Positions 1 through 7,024 of a DNA stretch of 11,400 nt are shown in pieces. Every line of letters begins with the position of its first letter. The first letter of the stretch is position 1. A model generated the notes under the pieces. That model worked only from the letters and a program-made list of their open reading frames with translations, ran no database searches and was not told the origin of the DNA. The stretch spans positions 1 to 11,400 of the forward strand of contig QKJH01000157.1 of NCBI GenBank assembly GCA_003250865.1. Direction: 5' to 3'. Source of the DNA: Alphaproteobacteria bacterium (GTDB lineage Bacteria > Pseudomonadota > Alphaproteobacteria > Micavibrionales > SZUA-601). Both the position numbers and the translations under genes were made by a program.

Positions 1-1131
1 GCAGATAATAGTGCATTGAAAAGGATTCTTACGGACACTCTTCGCGAAAAAGGAGAGATGCCGATAGATGAATTTATGACACTGGCACTTAATCACCCGG
101 AACACGGTTATTACTCCCAGAAAATGCCCATTGGCCGCAAAGGTGATTTTATTACATCACCGGAAATAAGCCAGTTGTTCGGTGAAATCATCTGTGCCTG
201 GTGCATTCATGTATGGACAGAAATGGGGCGCCCGAAGGCCTTTCGTCTAATTGAACTGGGCCCCGGTAAAGGTACTTTGATGGCTGACATTATGCGCTCA
301 GCCAAAATCATGCCCGATTTTCAAAATAATGCAAAAATTTGTTTGGTAGAAAGCAATTCGTCACTGAAAGAAATTCAGCAACAGGCATTAAGTGAATTCT
401 TAACTCGCGTTGAATGGAAGTCTTCAATTAACGATATTCCGGAAGATATACCGTTCATCCTGATTGCCAACGAGTTTCTGGATGCCATGCCTATTAAACA
501 GTTCGTTCTTGACAATGAAATGTGGCATGAACGCGTCGTCGTTCTGGACAAGCACAATACCCTTAAATTCGGAAAGTCAGAAAAACCGGTCAGCGACACA
601 ACCATCCCTTTTCCTAATATAAAAGACTTGCGTAAAAGCGCGATATTTGAATACAGCCCCGTCATTGCGCAAATCAGTGAGACACTGGCATCAAAGGTAA
701 AAAAATGCGGCGGTTATGCCCTGTTTATTGATTACGGTTACGGCTGTGAGCGCCCGCCGTGCAAAGACACCCTGCAATCGGTATACAAACATCGTCCTTC
801 TCCCGTTCTTAACAATGTTGGCGAGCAGGATATAACCGCCCATGTTGATTTCAATACGGTTCGTGCTGCCGGGGAAAAAGTCGGCTGTAATATGACGGCG
901 CTGTGCACCCAAGCCACGGTTTTAATTGCTTTGGGTATCGAAATCCGTTCGGCCATACTTTCTAAAAACGCCAGCAGTGATCGTCAACGTCTGACCATTC
1001 GCGCCGGTCTACAGCGGCTGATAAAAAAAGACCAGATGGGTAGCCTGTTTAAGGCCATGGCTTTCTACCCCAACGATGCAATGGAACCTGAAGGGTTTGT
1101 GTGTGATGACGATAACACCTGTGAAATCTAA
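1..1131 (+). CDS. MidA/NDUFAF7-family SAM-dependent methyltransferase (5' partial)
   Basis: Class I SAM-dependent methyltransferase of the MidA/NDUFAF7 family (formerly DUF185). The mitochondrial member methylates an arginine of a complex I subunit; the bacterial substrate is not established. The frame is open to position 1. A TTG at 16 is the first possible start inside the window but no ribosome site is visible before it, so the true start is probably just upstream and few residues are missing. Numbered from that TTG, the family motifs are HPEHGYY (27-33), GDFITSPEISQLFGE (43-57), the SAM-binding loop IELGPGKGT (79-87), ANEFLDAMPIKQF (151-163), FIDYGYG (237-243) and GEQDITAHVDF (269-279). 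Length (about 371 residues) is normal. The 3' end overlaps pgeF by 26 bases, which suggests translational coupling. Family assignment is firm; target and physiological role are not. Confidence 0.93.
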   Translation, partial: ADNSALKRILTDTLREKGEMPIDEFMTLALNHPEHGYYSQKMPIGRKGDFITSPEISQLFGEIICAWCIHVWTEMGRPKAFRLIELGPGKGTLMADIMRSAKIMPDFQNNAKICLVESNSSLKEIQQQALSEFLTRVEWKSSINDIPEDIPFILIANEFLDAMPIKQFVLDNEMWHERVVVLDKHNTLKFGKSEKPVSDTTIPFPNIKDLRKSAIFEYSPVIAQISETLASKVKKCGGYALFIDYGYGCERPPCKDTLQSVYKHRPSPVLNNVGEQDITAHVDFNTVRAAGEKVGCNMTALCTQATVLIALGIEIRSAILSKNASSDRQRLTIRAGLQRLIKKDQMGSLFKAMAFYPNDAMEPEGFVCDDDNTCEI

Positions 1132-1879
1132 AACACTATCCGTGTTTCCCGACACGCTGTCCTATGGCTTTTTTACCCGTAACGGCGGGGTCGGCAACGG
1201 GTTATACCAATCCCTTAACGTCTCACTCGCTTCAAACGATGACCGTGACACCGTGACCGAGAACCGGGTACGCTGCGCCCTTCATCTGGGTGTCAACCCT
1301 GAAAAACTGGTTACGCTTGCCCAGTGCCATTCCGATTGCGTTATTCCGATTACGGACGAAAAAAATCTGCCGCACAACCTCCCTGCCGATGCTCTGGTTA
1401 CCAACCTTTCCGGTATTGCCATTGGCGTACAAACCGCCGACTGTGCCCCTATCCTGTTTTATGCGCCACAATCCAATATCATTGCCGCTACGCACGCCGG
1501 CTGGCAAGGAGCATTCAAAGACATTCATATCCGTACCGTAGAAACAATGGTGCGTCTTGGCGCTGACGTTTCTAACATCATTGCTGTTATCGGACCATGC
1601 ATGCATCAGGAAAGCTTTGAGGTCGGTGATGATTTTTACCATGATTTCATCAACAAATCCTCGGATAATGAGCGTTTTTTCAATACCGATAAAGGGCGAT
1701 ACCATTTTGATAATGCAGGTTTTATTGCCAGCGGATTAGAACAATGCGGCATCAAATCGGTTGAAAGCCTTCCCCTTGATACCTATACCCGCAAAGACAT
1801 GTTTTTCAGTTTCCGCAGAGCCACCCATAAAGGCGAACCGGATTATGGCCGTCAATTGTCGGCTATTGTTTTGAAATAA
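1106..1879 (+). CDS. pgeF: Peptidoglycan editing factor / purine nucleoside phosphorylase, YfiH (laccase-domain) family
   Basis: Cytoplasmic multicopper-oxidase-like ('DUF152') protein of the YfiH/PgeF/LACC1 family. Members have been reported to act on purine nucleosides (phosphorylase and adenosine deaminase activities). E. coli PgeF helps keep wrong amino acids out of UDP-MurNAc peptides. The metal-site triad is intact: H75 in QCHSD, C113 in TADC and H130 in THAGW. GPCMHQESFEVG (163-174) and the C-terminal FSFRRATHKGEPDYGRQ are also typical. Length is 257 residues, usual for the family. I chose ATG 1106 because AAGGG (1091-1095) lies at good spacing and the protein then begins like its relatives. 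ATG 1076 in the same frame would add ten residues of no family character. The start lies inside the end of the methyltransferase gene, so the two are probably one transcription unit. Confidence 0.93.
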   Translation: MTITPVKSKTLSVFPDTLSYGFFTRNGGVGNGLYQSLNVSLASNDDRDTVTENRVRCALHLGVNPEKLVTLAQCHSDCVIPITDEKNLPHNLPADALVTNLSGIAIGVQTADCAPILFYAPQSNIIAATHAGWQGAFKDIHIRTVETMVRLGADVSNIIAVIGPCMHQESFEVGDDFYHDFINKSSDNERFFNTDKGRYHFDNAGFIASGLEQCGIKSVESLPLDTYTRKDMFFSFRRATHKGEPDYGRQLSAIVLK

Positions 1880-1892
1880 CCAAAATAAAACT

Positions 1893-1921
1893 TTGATTTT
1901 TCAAACACTCCTTGTTATTAT
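1893..1921 (+). promoter_or_regulatory. Probable sigma-70-type promoter of rplY
   Basis: TTGATT (1893-1898) and TATTAT (1916-1921) are separated by 17 bases and match the TTGACA/TATAAT consensus at 4/6 and 5/6. The predicted transcription start is about 1928, giving an 85-base leader before rplY. The site sits in the gap after pgeF, where a separate promoter for a ribosomal protein gene is expected. No clear intrinsic terminator follows pgeF, so read-through from upstream may also contribute. Confidence 0.5.
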
Positions 1922-1928
1922 CCGGCAT

Positions 1929-1994
1929 CCCGAATCGCCAATGTCTTATGGTTCGGGCTTTATGTTGGACACCCCTGGAGGTCCATCGAATTAA
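1929..1994 (+). promoter_or_regulatory. Structured 5' leader of rplY (two small hairpins, possible leader ORF)
   Basis: Two inverted repeats lie between the predicted rplY transcription start and its ribosome site. The first is CCCGAA (1929-1934) with TTCGGG (1952-1957). The second is TGGAC (1966-1970) with GTCCA (1981-1985), with the purine-rich GGAGG (1977-1981) in and beside its loop. A short reading frame of 17 codons runs from ATG 1941 to TAA 1992-1994, with an in-frame ATG at 1962 that would give MLDTPGGPSN. Neither ATG has a clear ribosome site. Many ribosomal protein genes are autoregulated through such leaders, but I know of no direct match to this one. The hairpins are seen; a regulatory function is inference. 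Confidence 0.35.
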
Positions 1995-2012
1995 ACTAAG
2001 GAGTTAAGAAAA

Positions 2013-2669
2013 ATGTCTAAGCATTTAAAAATCGAAGCAACTTTGCGCGAAAATGCCGGAAGGGGTTCCGCACGTGCAGCTCGTAACCAAGGTCTTGTCC
2101 CTGCTGTTATTTACGGTAACAAACAAGAACCCCAAATGATTAATATTGATTTCCCGCAAGTCATCAAAGCGATGAAGGGCGGCCAAATGTTCACCAAATT
2201 GTGTGACGTATCGGTTGACGGCAAAAATGAACTGACGTTGGCTCGTGATATCCAATTACATCCGGTAAACGACTTGCCGATGCATATTGACTTCATGCGC
2301 GTAACAGAAAAAACCAAAATTACCGTTGATGTTCCGGTACACTTCCTGAATGAAGAAGAATGTAAAGGCCTGACCTCTGGTGGTGTTCTAAACGTTGTTC
2401 GCCACACCATCGAACTGAAATGTGCTGCCAGCAGCATTCCGGAAGCTATCGAAATCGATTTGACCGAATATGAACAAGGCGATGCCATTCATGTCAGCGC
2501 TGTTAAGCTGCCGAAAGGTGCAGAACTGACTGTTACCGATCGTGACTTCACTATTGCAACCATCGCCACACCGCGCGCTGCTGTAGAAGTTGAAGAAACC
2601 GATGAAGGTACGGAAGAAGAAACAACAGCAAGCGAAGAAACAGCAGAAGAAGGCGAAAGCGCCGAATAA
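2013..2669 (+). CDS. rplY: 50S ribosomal protein L25/general stress protein Ctc
   Basis: Ribosomal protein bL25 of the long Ctc/TL5 type, which binds 5S rRNA in the central protuberance of the large subunit. Residues 1-95 form the L25 domain, with the typical GRGSARAARNQGLVPAVIYG (16-35) and HPVNDLPMHIDFMRV (83-97). Residues about 100-190 form the Ctc C-terminal beta domain, with ECKGLTSGGVLNVVRHTIEL (116-135). The last 27 residues are a low-complexity tail rich in Glu, common in alphaproteobacterial L25. Length 218 is normal. ATG 2013 is preceded by AAGGAG (1998-2003). The gene has its own promoter region and ends at a strong terminator, so it is probably transcribed largely by itself, with pth and ychF immediately after. 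Confidence 0.97.
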   Translation: MSKHLKIEATLRENAGRGSARAARNQGLVPAVIYGNKQEPQMINIDFPQVIKAMKGGQMFTKLCDVSVDGKNELTLARDIQLHPVNDLPMHIDFMRVTEKTKITVDVPVHFLNEEECKGLTSGGVLNVVRHTIELKCAASSIPEAIEIDLTEYEQGDAIHVSAVKLPKGAELTVTDRDFTIATIATPRAAVEVEETDEGTEEETTASEETAEEGESAE

Positions 2670-2683
2670 TTTCCTGTTTCGAC

Positions 2684-2713
2684 TTGACAAGATATCGAAA
2701 AGGGCTGTTTTAT
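2684..2713 (+). promoter_or_regulatory. Probable promoter of pth-ychF, overlapping the rplY terminator
   Basis: A perfect -35 hexamer TTGACA (2684-2689) is followed after 18 bases by TTTTAT (2708-2713), a 4/6 match to the -10 consensus. The -10 falls at the top of the terminator stem and in its loop, so a transcript starting near 2720 would carry only the 3' arm and could not form the hairpin. pth otherwise has no promoter space: only 23 bases separate the terminator T-tract from its ATG. The hexamers are seen; activity is inference. Confidence 0.45.
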
Positions 2714-2734
2714 CAAGACAGCCCTTTTTCTTTT
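2698..2734 (+). terminator. Rho-independent terminator of rplY
   Basis: A perfect 11-bp inverted repeat pairs AAAAGGGCTGT (2698-2708) with ACAGCCCTTTT (2718-2728) around a 9-base loop, and runs into a T-rich tract (2725-2734). It lies 28 bases after the rplY stop codon. The A-run on the 5' side and T-run on the 3' side are typical of a strong intrinsic terminator; A-rich flanks could give weaker function on the other strand, but no minus-strand gene ends here. Confidence 0.9.
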
Positions 2735-2757
2735 AAATACAAACGGAGTGCCTTTTC

Positions 2758-3330
2758 ATGTGGCTTATCGTCGGTTTGGGAAACCCCGGCAACACCTATG
2801 CCCGTAACCGCCATAATATCGGTTTTATGGCCGTGGATGTCATACGCGATTTGCACAGCTCGTTCGGGTCTGTTAAAAACAAATTCACGTCAGAACTGGT
2901 TGACGGGACCATCGCCGGTGAAAAGATTGTTTTGATGAAGCCCCTCACCTTTATGAATCTGTCGGGACAATCTGTTGGCGAAGCGGCACGGTTTTACAAG
3001 ATTCCGCCGGAAAATATTGTGGTTATCCATGACGACCTCGATCTGGGACTGTTTAAAACCCGTATTAAAAAGGGCGGTGGTCATGGCGGGCACAACGGCC
3101 TGAAATCCATTGATGCCCATTTGGCCAACAAGGAATACTGGCGTATCCGCATCGGCATCAGCCACCCCGGCGATAAAGCCGCCGTTACGAACCATGTACT
3201 GGGCAATTTTGCCAAGGCCGAAGAAGACAATATTGCCAACCTTTTGGCTTGTCTTTCCGACAATATTGATTTAATGATATCCGGCAAACCGGATACATTG
3301 ATGACGCGCATGAACGAAGCCGTCAAATAA
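2758..3330 (+). CDS. pth: Peptidyl-tRNA hydrolase
   Basis: Bacterial-type peptidyl-tRNA hydrolase, which cleaves the ester bond of peptidyl-tRNAs that drop off the ribosome and so recycles tRNA. It is normally essential. The active-site residues known from E. coli (N10, H20, N68, D93, N114) are present one position earlier: N9 in GLGNPG, H19 in RHNIGF, N67 in LTFMNLSGQ, D92 in HDDLDL and N113 in GGGHGGHNGLKS. The C-terminal YWRIRIGISHPGD and VTNHVLGNF segments are also typical. Length 190 is usual. ATG 2758 has GGAG (2745-2748) at good spacing. The gene follows the rplY terminator and precedes ychF by 19 bases, so pth and ychF are very likely co-transcribed, a common arrangement in bacteria. 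Confidence 0.97.
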   Translation: MWLIVGLGNPGNTYARNRHNIGFMAVDVIRDLHSSFGSVKNKFTSELVDGTIAGEKIVLMKPLTFMNLSGQSVGEAARFYKIPPENIVVIHDDLDLGLFKTRIKKGGGHGGHNGLKSIDAHLANKEYWRIRIGISHPGDKAAVTNHVLGNFAKAEEDNIANLLACLSDNIDLMISGKPDTLMTRMNEAVK

Positions 3331-3349
3331 ACTATAGCAGGAGTTTCTT

Positions 3350-4453
3350 ATGGGTTTTAATTGTGGGATTGTCGGATTACCGAATGTCGGTAAATCAACG
3401 CTGTTCAATGCCTTGACACAAACAGCCGCTGCACAGGCCGCCAACTTTCCCTTTTGCACGATTGAACCGAATGTCGGCCGCGTTGCCGTACCGGATGAAC
3501 GCCTGACCATCATTGCCGGCATTACAAAATCGGCAAACACCATCCCTACGCAACTGGAATTTGTCGATATTGCAGGGCTGGTCAAGGGCGCATCCAAGGG
3601 TGAAGGTCTGGGAAACCAGTTCTTGGGCAATATCCGCTCGACCGATGCCATTATCCATGTTCTTCGCTGTTTCGAAAATGATGATATTACCCATGTGGAC
3701 GGCTCCATTGACCCCATCCGCGATGCCGAAACGGTCGAGACCGAGTTGCTTCTTGCTGATTTGGAAAGTCTGGAAAAACGCCTCGCCAATATATCAAAAC
3801 GCTCCAAAGGCGGTGATAAACAGGCCATTGCCGAACAAGCCATTTTGGAAAAGCTCAAACCGCTTTTGGAAGACGGCAAACCGGCTCGCCTTGTTGATTT
3901 GGCCAACGACACCGAAGAAAAGCTGTTCAACGGCATGCAATTTCTGACGGCCAAGCCCGTTCTATATGTCTGTAACGTATCCGAAGATGACGCGGCCACC
4001 GGCAATGCCCACACGGCAAAAGTTGCAGAAAAGGCCAAATCCGAGAACGCGTCGATGGTTGTCATTTCAGCCGCTATCGAACAGGAAATTTCCACCCTTG
4101 AAAGCGATGAAGAGAAAAAAGAATTTCTGGAATCGCTTGGCTTGGCCGAAGCCGGACTGGATAAAATCATCCGCGCCGGTTATGCACTGCTCAACCTGAT
4201 TACCTATTTCACCACCGGCCCGAAAGAAACGCGGGCATGGACCATCTACAAAGGCTTTAAAGCGCCGCAAGCCGCCGGTGTCATCCATACCGATTTCGAG
4301 CGTGGCTTTATCCGTGCGGAAACGACCGGCTATGACGATTTTGTCTCGCTGGGCGGTGAACAGGCCTGTAAAGATGCCGGCAAAGTCCGTCAAGAAGGCA
4401 AGGAATATGTGGTCAAAGACGGCGATATTATGCTGTTTAAATTCAATGTGTAG
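3350..4453 (+). CDS. ychF: Ribosome-binding ATPase YchF (Obg family)
   Basis: YchF/OLA1-family P-loop protein of the Obg group. It binds the 70S ribosome and prefers ATP to GTP; roles in translation quality and stress response are proposed. Visible elements are the P-loop GLPNVGKST (9-17), the G3 motif DIAGL (73-77) and NVSE (209-212), which replaces the GTP-specifying NKxD motif as expected for YchF. A helical insert lies around 128-200. The C-terminal TGS domain (about 283-366) contains YFTTGPKETRAW and GVIHTDFERGFIRAE. Length 367 is usual. ATG 3350 follows AGGAG (3339-3343) at 6 bases. It is the second gene of a pth-ychF pair. A low-GC inverted repeat spans its stop codon, but no strong terminator is visible. 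Confidence 0.97.
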   Translation: MGFNCGIVGLPNVGKSTLFNALTQTAAAQAANFPFCTIEPNVGRVAVPDERLTIIAGITKSANTIPTQLEFVDIAGLVKGASKGEGLGNQFLGNIRSTDAIIHVLRCFENDDITHVDGSIDPIRDAETVETELLLADLESLEKRLANISKRSKGGDKQAIAEQAILEKLKPLLEDGKPARLVDLANDTEEKLFNGMQFLTAKPVLYVCNVSEDDAATGNAHTAKVAEKAKSENASMVVISAAIEQEISTLESDEEKKEFLESLGLAEAGLDKIIRAGYALLNLITYFTTGPKETRAWTIYKGFKAPQAAGVIHTDFERGFIRAETTGYDDFVSLGGEQACKDAGKVRQEGKEYVVKDGDIMLFKFNV

Positions 4454-4482
4454 CAGACCAAAAACTTCACCACATTGATTTT
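4443..4482 (+). terminator. Inverted repeat across the ychF stop codon, possible weak terminator
   Basis: TCAATGTG (4443-4450) and CACATTGA (4471-4478) are exact inverted repeats separated by 20 bases and followed by TTTT (4479-4482). The position is right for the end of the pth-ychF unit. The stem has only three G/C pairs and a large loop, so it would be a poor intrinsic terminator. It could instead protect the mRNA 3' end or be chance. Confidence 0.25.
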
Positions 4483-4517
4483 ACATTCCCGTTTACTCTA
4501 TTTTAGGTTGTTGTCGC

Positions 4518-4543
4518 GATAATAGTGCCATTATTGATATAAT
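4518..4543 (+). promoter_or_regulatory. Extended -10 promoter of the hybrid kinase gene, with an upstream dyad
   Basis: TGATATAAT (4535-4543) is a perfect extended -10 element (TGn before TATAAT). No good -35 exists at 16-18 bases; TTGTCG (4511-4516) is 21 bases away. Extended -10 promoters can work without a -35. The predicted start near 4550 leaves only about 9 bases before the ATG at 4559. Just upstream, ATAAT (4519-4523) and ATTAT (4530-4534) form a dyad around AGTGCC, overlapping where a -35 would be; it may be an operator. Confidence 0.5.
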
Positions 4544-4558
4544 CTTGGATAAGAAAAC

Positions 4559-6949
4559 ATGGCGGATTGCACTATTCCCTCTGTTCCGTTTGCCCCCTGT
4601 CAGGGGTCTGACCATGACCATGTTTTGCCGTGCTTTCATCCTATTTTAAATCAGGTATCAGACGGTTTCTGGCATTATAATTACCAAACCGAGAGCTTTA
4701 CCGCATCACAAAATTTTGTTCGCTTCACCGGGTATCAGAACGGTTCGGCTCCCACTTCTATCAAGGAGTTTGAAAGACTTATCCCCGCATCCGACCGCGA
4801 GGATTTCAAAAAAGTACTCGACAAACATCTGGAAACAAAAAAACCGGTACAGTTTTATCTGCGGCTTTATCACTATAATAAGTCCATTTGCAATGTTAAG
4901 GCTCACCTACTGACATTTTTTGACACGCAAAACGAAGAGCCCGTCCAAACGTTCTGCGTGTTTTACAATGAAACCGACACGCGTAACTATATCCGCGAGC
5001 TGGAGCAATCGGACAAACGTTTCCGCGATGTCATGAGCACCACGGGCGAATTTATCTGGGAAATTGATTCCAAAGCCCGTCTGGTATTTTACAGTAGCAA
5101 AATAAAAGATATTACCGGCTATTTGGATAGCGAGTTGGATAACACACCGGTCACGGCCTTTGCCTCTCCCTATTACAAGGCGCGCTTCACCGAATTTTTA
5201 CAAAGCTGTTTTTTGCAACCCGTGGCCTTTCGCAATTACGAACTACAAATCCAAACCAAGGATGATGAAAAAAAATGGCTGTTAATCTCCGGCCTGCCAT
5301 TGTTTGATCAGGAAGCACGCTTTTACGGATACCGCGGCACGGCTTTTGACATTACCGAACGCAAGAAACAGGAACACGAGCTGGCACGTTCAAAAGAACA
5401 GGCTGAAAAAGCCGTACAGGCCAAATCGCGCTTTTTGGCCACCATGAGCCACGAAATCCGCACACCAATGAACTCCGTTATCGGTATGGCGGATGTTTTA
5501 AAGGATACACCGCTCAATAAAGACCAGAAAACTTACCTTGCATCTATTGAACAATCCGGACGGCACCTTTTGACCTTAATCAATTCCATTCTGGATTATA
5601 GCAAGCTCAATGCCGGAGAGATGCGATTGGAAAATACTCCTTTTGCCTTGCGGCAGGAAATAGAGGACACCAAAGTTCTGTGCGTCCCCATGGTTCAGGG
5701 CAAAAAAATTACTATCAAGTTCACAGTTGATAAAGCCATCCCAGACCTTTTGCAGGGTGATATCGGACGCATCCGTCAGGTATTGATTAATCTGATTGGC
5801 AATGCCGTAAAATTCACTGAAAAAGGCCACATCCATATCCGTCTTAAACTTGTCACTGTCGATGAGGAACATATTATACAGGACAATGATCCGGTGATGA
5901 TTCATTTCGAGGTCGAGGATACCGGCATCGGCATGAAAGAAGAAACCATACCGAACCTGTTCAAAGAATTTTATCAGGCCGACAACAGCCCCACCCGTCG
6001 GTTTGGCGGCACCGGTTTAGGATTGGCCATTTCAAAACAGTTGGTGGATTTAATGGGCGGCAGTATCCGCGTTAAATCAACCGAGGGCAAAGGTACAACC
6101 TTTTCTTTTGTTATTCCGCTCTACCCAGCAACCGGCATGCCGCAATCAACGGAACAGGACATCTTTAAGCAGCCCGTCAATGATATAGAACAATCCTTGA
6201 ATATTCTGGTTGCCGAAGACAGTCCGAACAACCAGCTCCTTATTAAAATCGTTCTGAAAAAGCTCGGCCACACGGCAACGCTGGTCGGGGATGGGCAGCA
6301 AGCTGTTGATGCGATTTCCAAACAGGATTTTGATTTGGTTCTGATGGATATACACATGCCGGTTATGGACGGCGAAGCGGCTTATGAGAAAATCCGTACA
6401 TTCAGCGACGTTCCTATTGTCGCATTAACGGCAGATGTTATCGAAGGAGCAGAGAACCGCTTTTTAAAACATGGCTTTGATGCCTATTTAAGAAAGCCGA
6501 TTGAAATTGACAAGCTCAAACATACCATCGCCTATCTCAGCACAAAATCGGAAGAGGCTTTGGAAGCAGAGCAACCCAATATTCGTAACCCCAACAGTAA
6601 TGATTTAATCGATATTCTTGACAATGACCTTGTTCAGGAATTATCCGCAAGTCTGAACGAAGATGAAATCAAAATACTGTTTCAGGGTTTTTGGATTGAG
6701 CTGGAAAAAGATGTTGAAAACATCATTTCTGCCTTTAAGAACCGTGACTGGGAAAAGCAGAAAGCCATCGCCCACAAAATGAAAGGAACGACAGCCTGCC
6801 ACGCGGCCTTACGTCTTTCAAACCATTGCGAAACAATCGAAAATCTGGATACAGATACCGCTGACATGGTGATAGTGGAACAGAAATTTACAACTCTGCT
6901 TTCCCTATTGGATGAAACCCGTCAGGCCATCGATAATATTTTTAACTAG
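4559..6949 (+). CDS. Soluble hybrid sensor histidine kinase (PAS-PAS-HisKA-HATPase-REC-HPt)
   Basis: Hybrid two-component kinase of 796 residues carrying a complete His-Asp-His phosphorelay in one chain. A first PAS-like domain spans about 33-140 and a second PAS/PAC about 153-268, followed by a short coiled coil (about 266-290). HisKA (286-352) has the phosphorylated H298 in SHEIRTPMN. The ATPase has the N box NLIGNAVKFT (411-420), DTGIGM (454-459) and GGTGLGLA (483-490). REC (about 547-662) has E553/D554, phospho-acceptor D597 in LMDIHMP, T624 and K646. The HPt domain (about 690-790) has H739 in AHKMKG. No signal peptide or membrane segment is visible, so it should sense a cytoplasmic signal through the PAS domains. 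No response regulator gene is adjacent, so phosphate must leave H739 to a regulator encoded elsewhere. The ATG has only a weak ribosome-site candidate (GGATAAG). The signal and output are unknown. Confidence 0.93.
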   Translation: MADCTIPSVPFAPCQGSDHDHVLPCFHPILNQVSDGFWHYNYQTESFTASQNFVRFTGYQNGSAPTSIKEFERLIPASDREDFKKVLDKHLETKKPVQFYLRLYHYNKSICNVKAHLLTFFDTQNEEPVQTFCVFYNETDTRNYIRELEQSDKRFRDVMSTTGEFIWEIDSKARLVFYSSKIKDITGYLDSELDNTPVTAFASPYYKARFTEFLQSCFLQPVAFRNYELQIQTKDDEKKWLLISGLPLFDQEARFYGYRGTAFDITERKKQEHELARSKEQAEKAVQAKSRFLATMSHEIRTPMNSVIGMADVLKDTPLNKDQKTYLASIEQSGRHLLTLINSILDYSKLNAGEMRLENTPFALRQEIEDTKVLCVPMVQGKKITIKFTVDKAIPDLLQGDIGRIRQVLINLIGNAVKFTEKGHIHIRLKLVTVDEEHIIQDNDPVMIHFEVEDTGIGMKEETIPNLFKEFYQADNSPTRRFGGTGLGLAISKQLVDLMGGSIRVKSTEGKGTTFSFVIPLYPATGMPQSTEQDIFKQPVNDIEQSLNILVAEDSPNNQLLIKIVLKKLGHTATLVGDGQQAVDAISKQDFDLVLMDIHMPVMDGEAAYEKIRTFSDVPIVALTADVIEGAENRFLKHGFDAYLRKPIEIDKLKHTIAYLSTKSEEALEAEQPNIRNPNSNDLIDILDNDLVQELSASLNEDEIKILFQGFWIELEKDVENIISAFKNRDWEKQKAIAHKMKGTTACHAALRLSNHCETIENLDTDTADMVIVEQKFTTLLSLLDETRQAIDNIFN

Positions 6950-6955
6950 CCCCTC

Positions 6956-6984
6956 TGTAAAACCGTCTATTTTTAATGTATAAT
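6956..6984 (+). promoter_or_regulatory. Possible promoter of the HNH gene
   Basis: A perfect -10 hexamer TATAAT (6979-6984) lies 41 bases before the HNH start codon. A weak -35, TGTAAA (6956-6961, 3/6), is 17 bases upstream. The predicted start is near 6991. The site sits in the 75-base gap after the kinase gene, which lacks an obvious terminator. Confidence 0.4.
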
Positions 6985-7024
6985 GTCCTTACTGATTCAC
7001 CAGTGTCATTAAAGGGAGTATCCC

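Noticed and set aside
3271..4170. Minus-strand reading frame of 299 codons opposite ychF and the end of pth
   Set aside because: It is serine-rich shadow sequence antisense to two well-conserved genes, with no domain signature.
4519..4533. Sigma-54-like element on the minus strand (TGGCAC...TCGC) upstream of the kinase gene
   Set aside because: GG-N10-GC spacing is met but the -12 part lacks TTGC, and it would point into the 3' end of ychF in antisense with no gene to serve.
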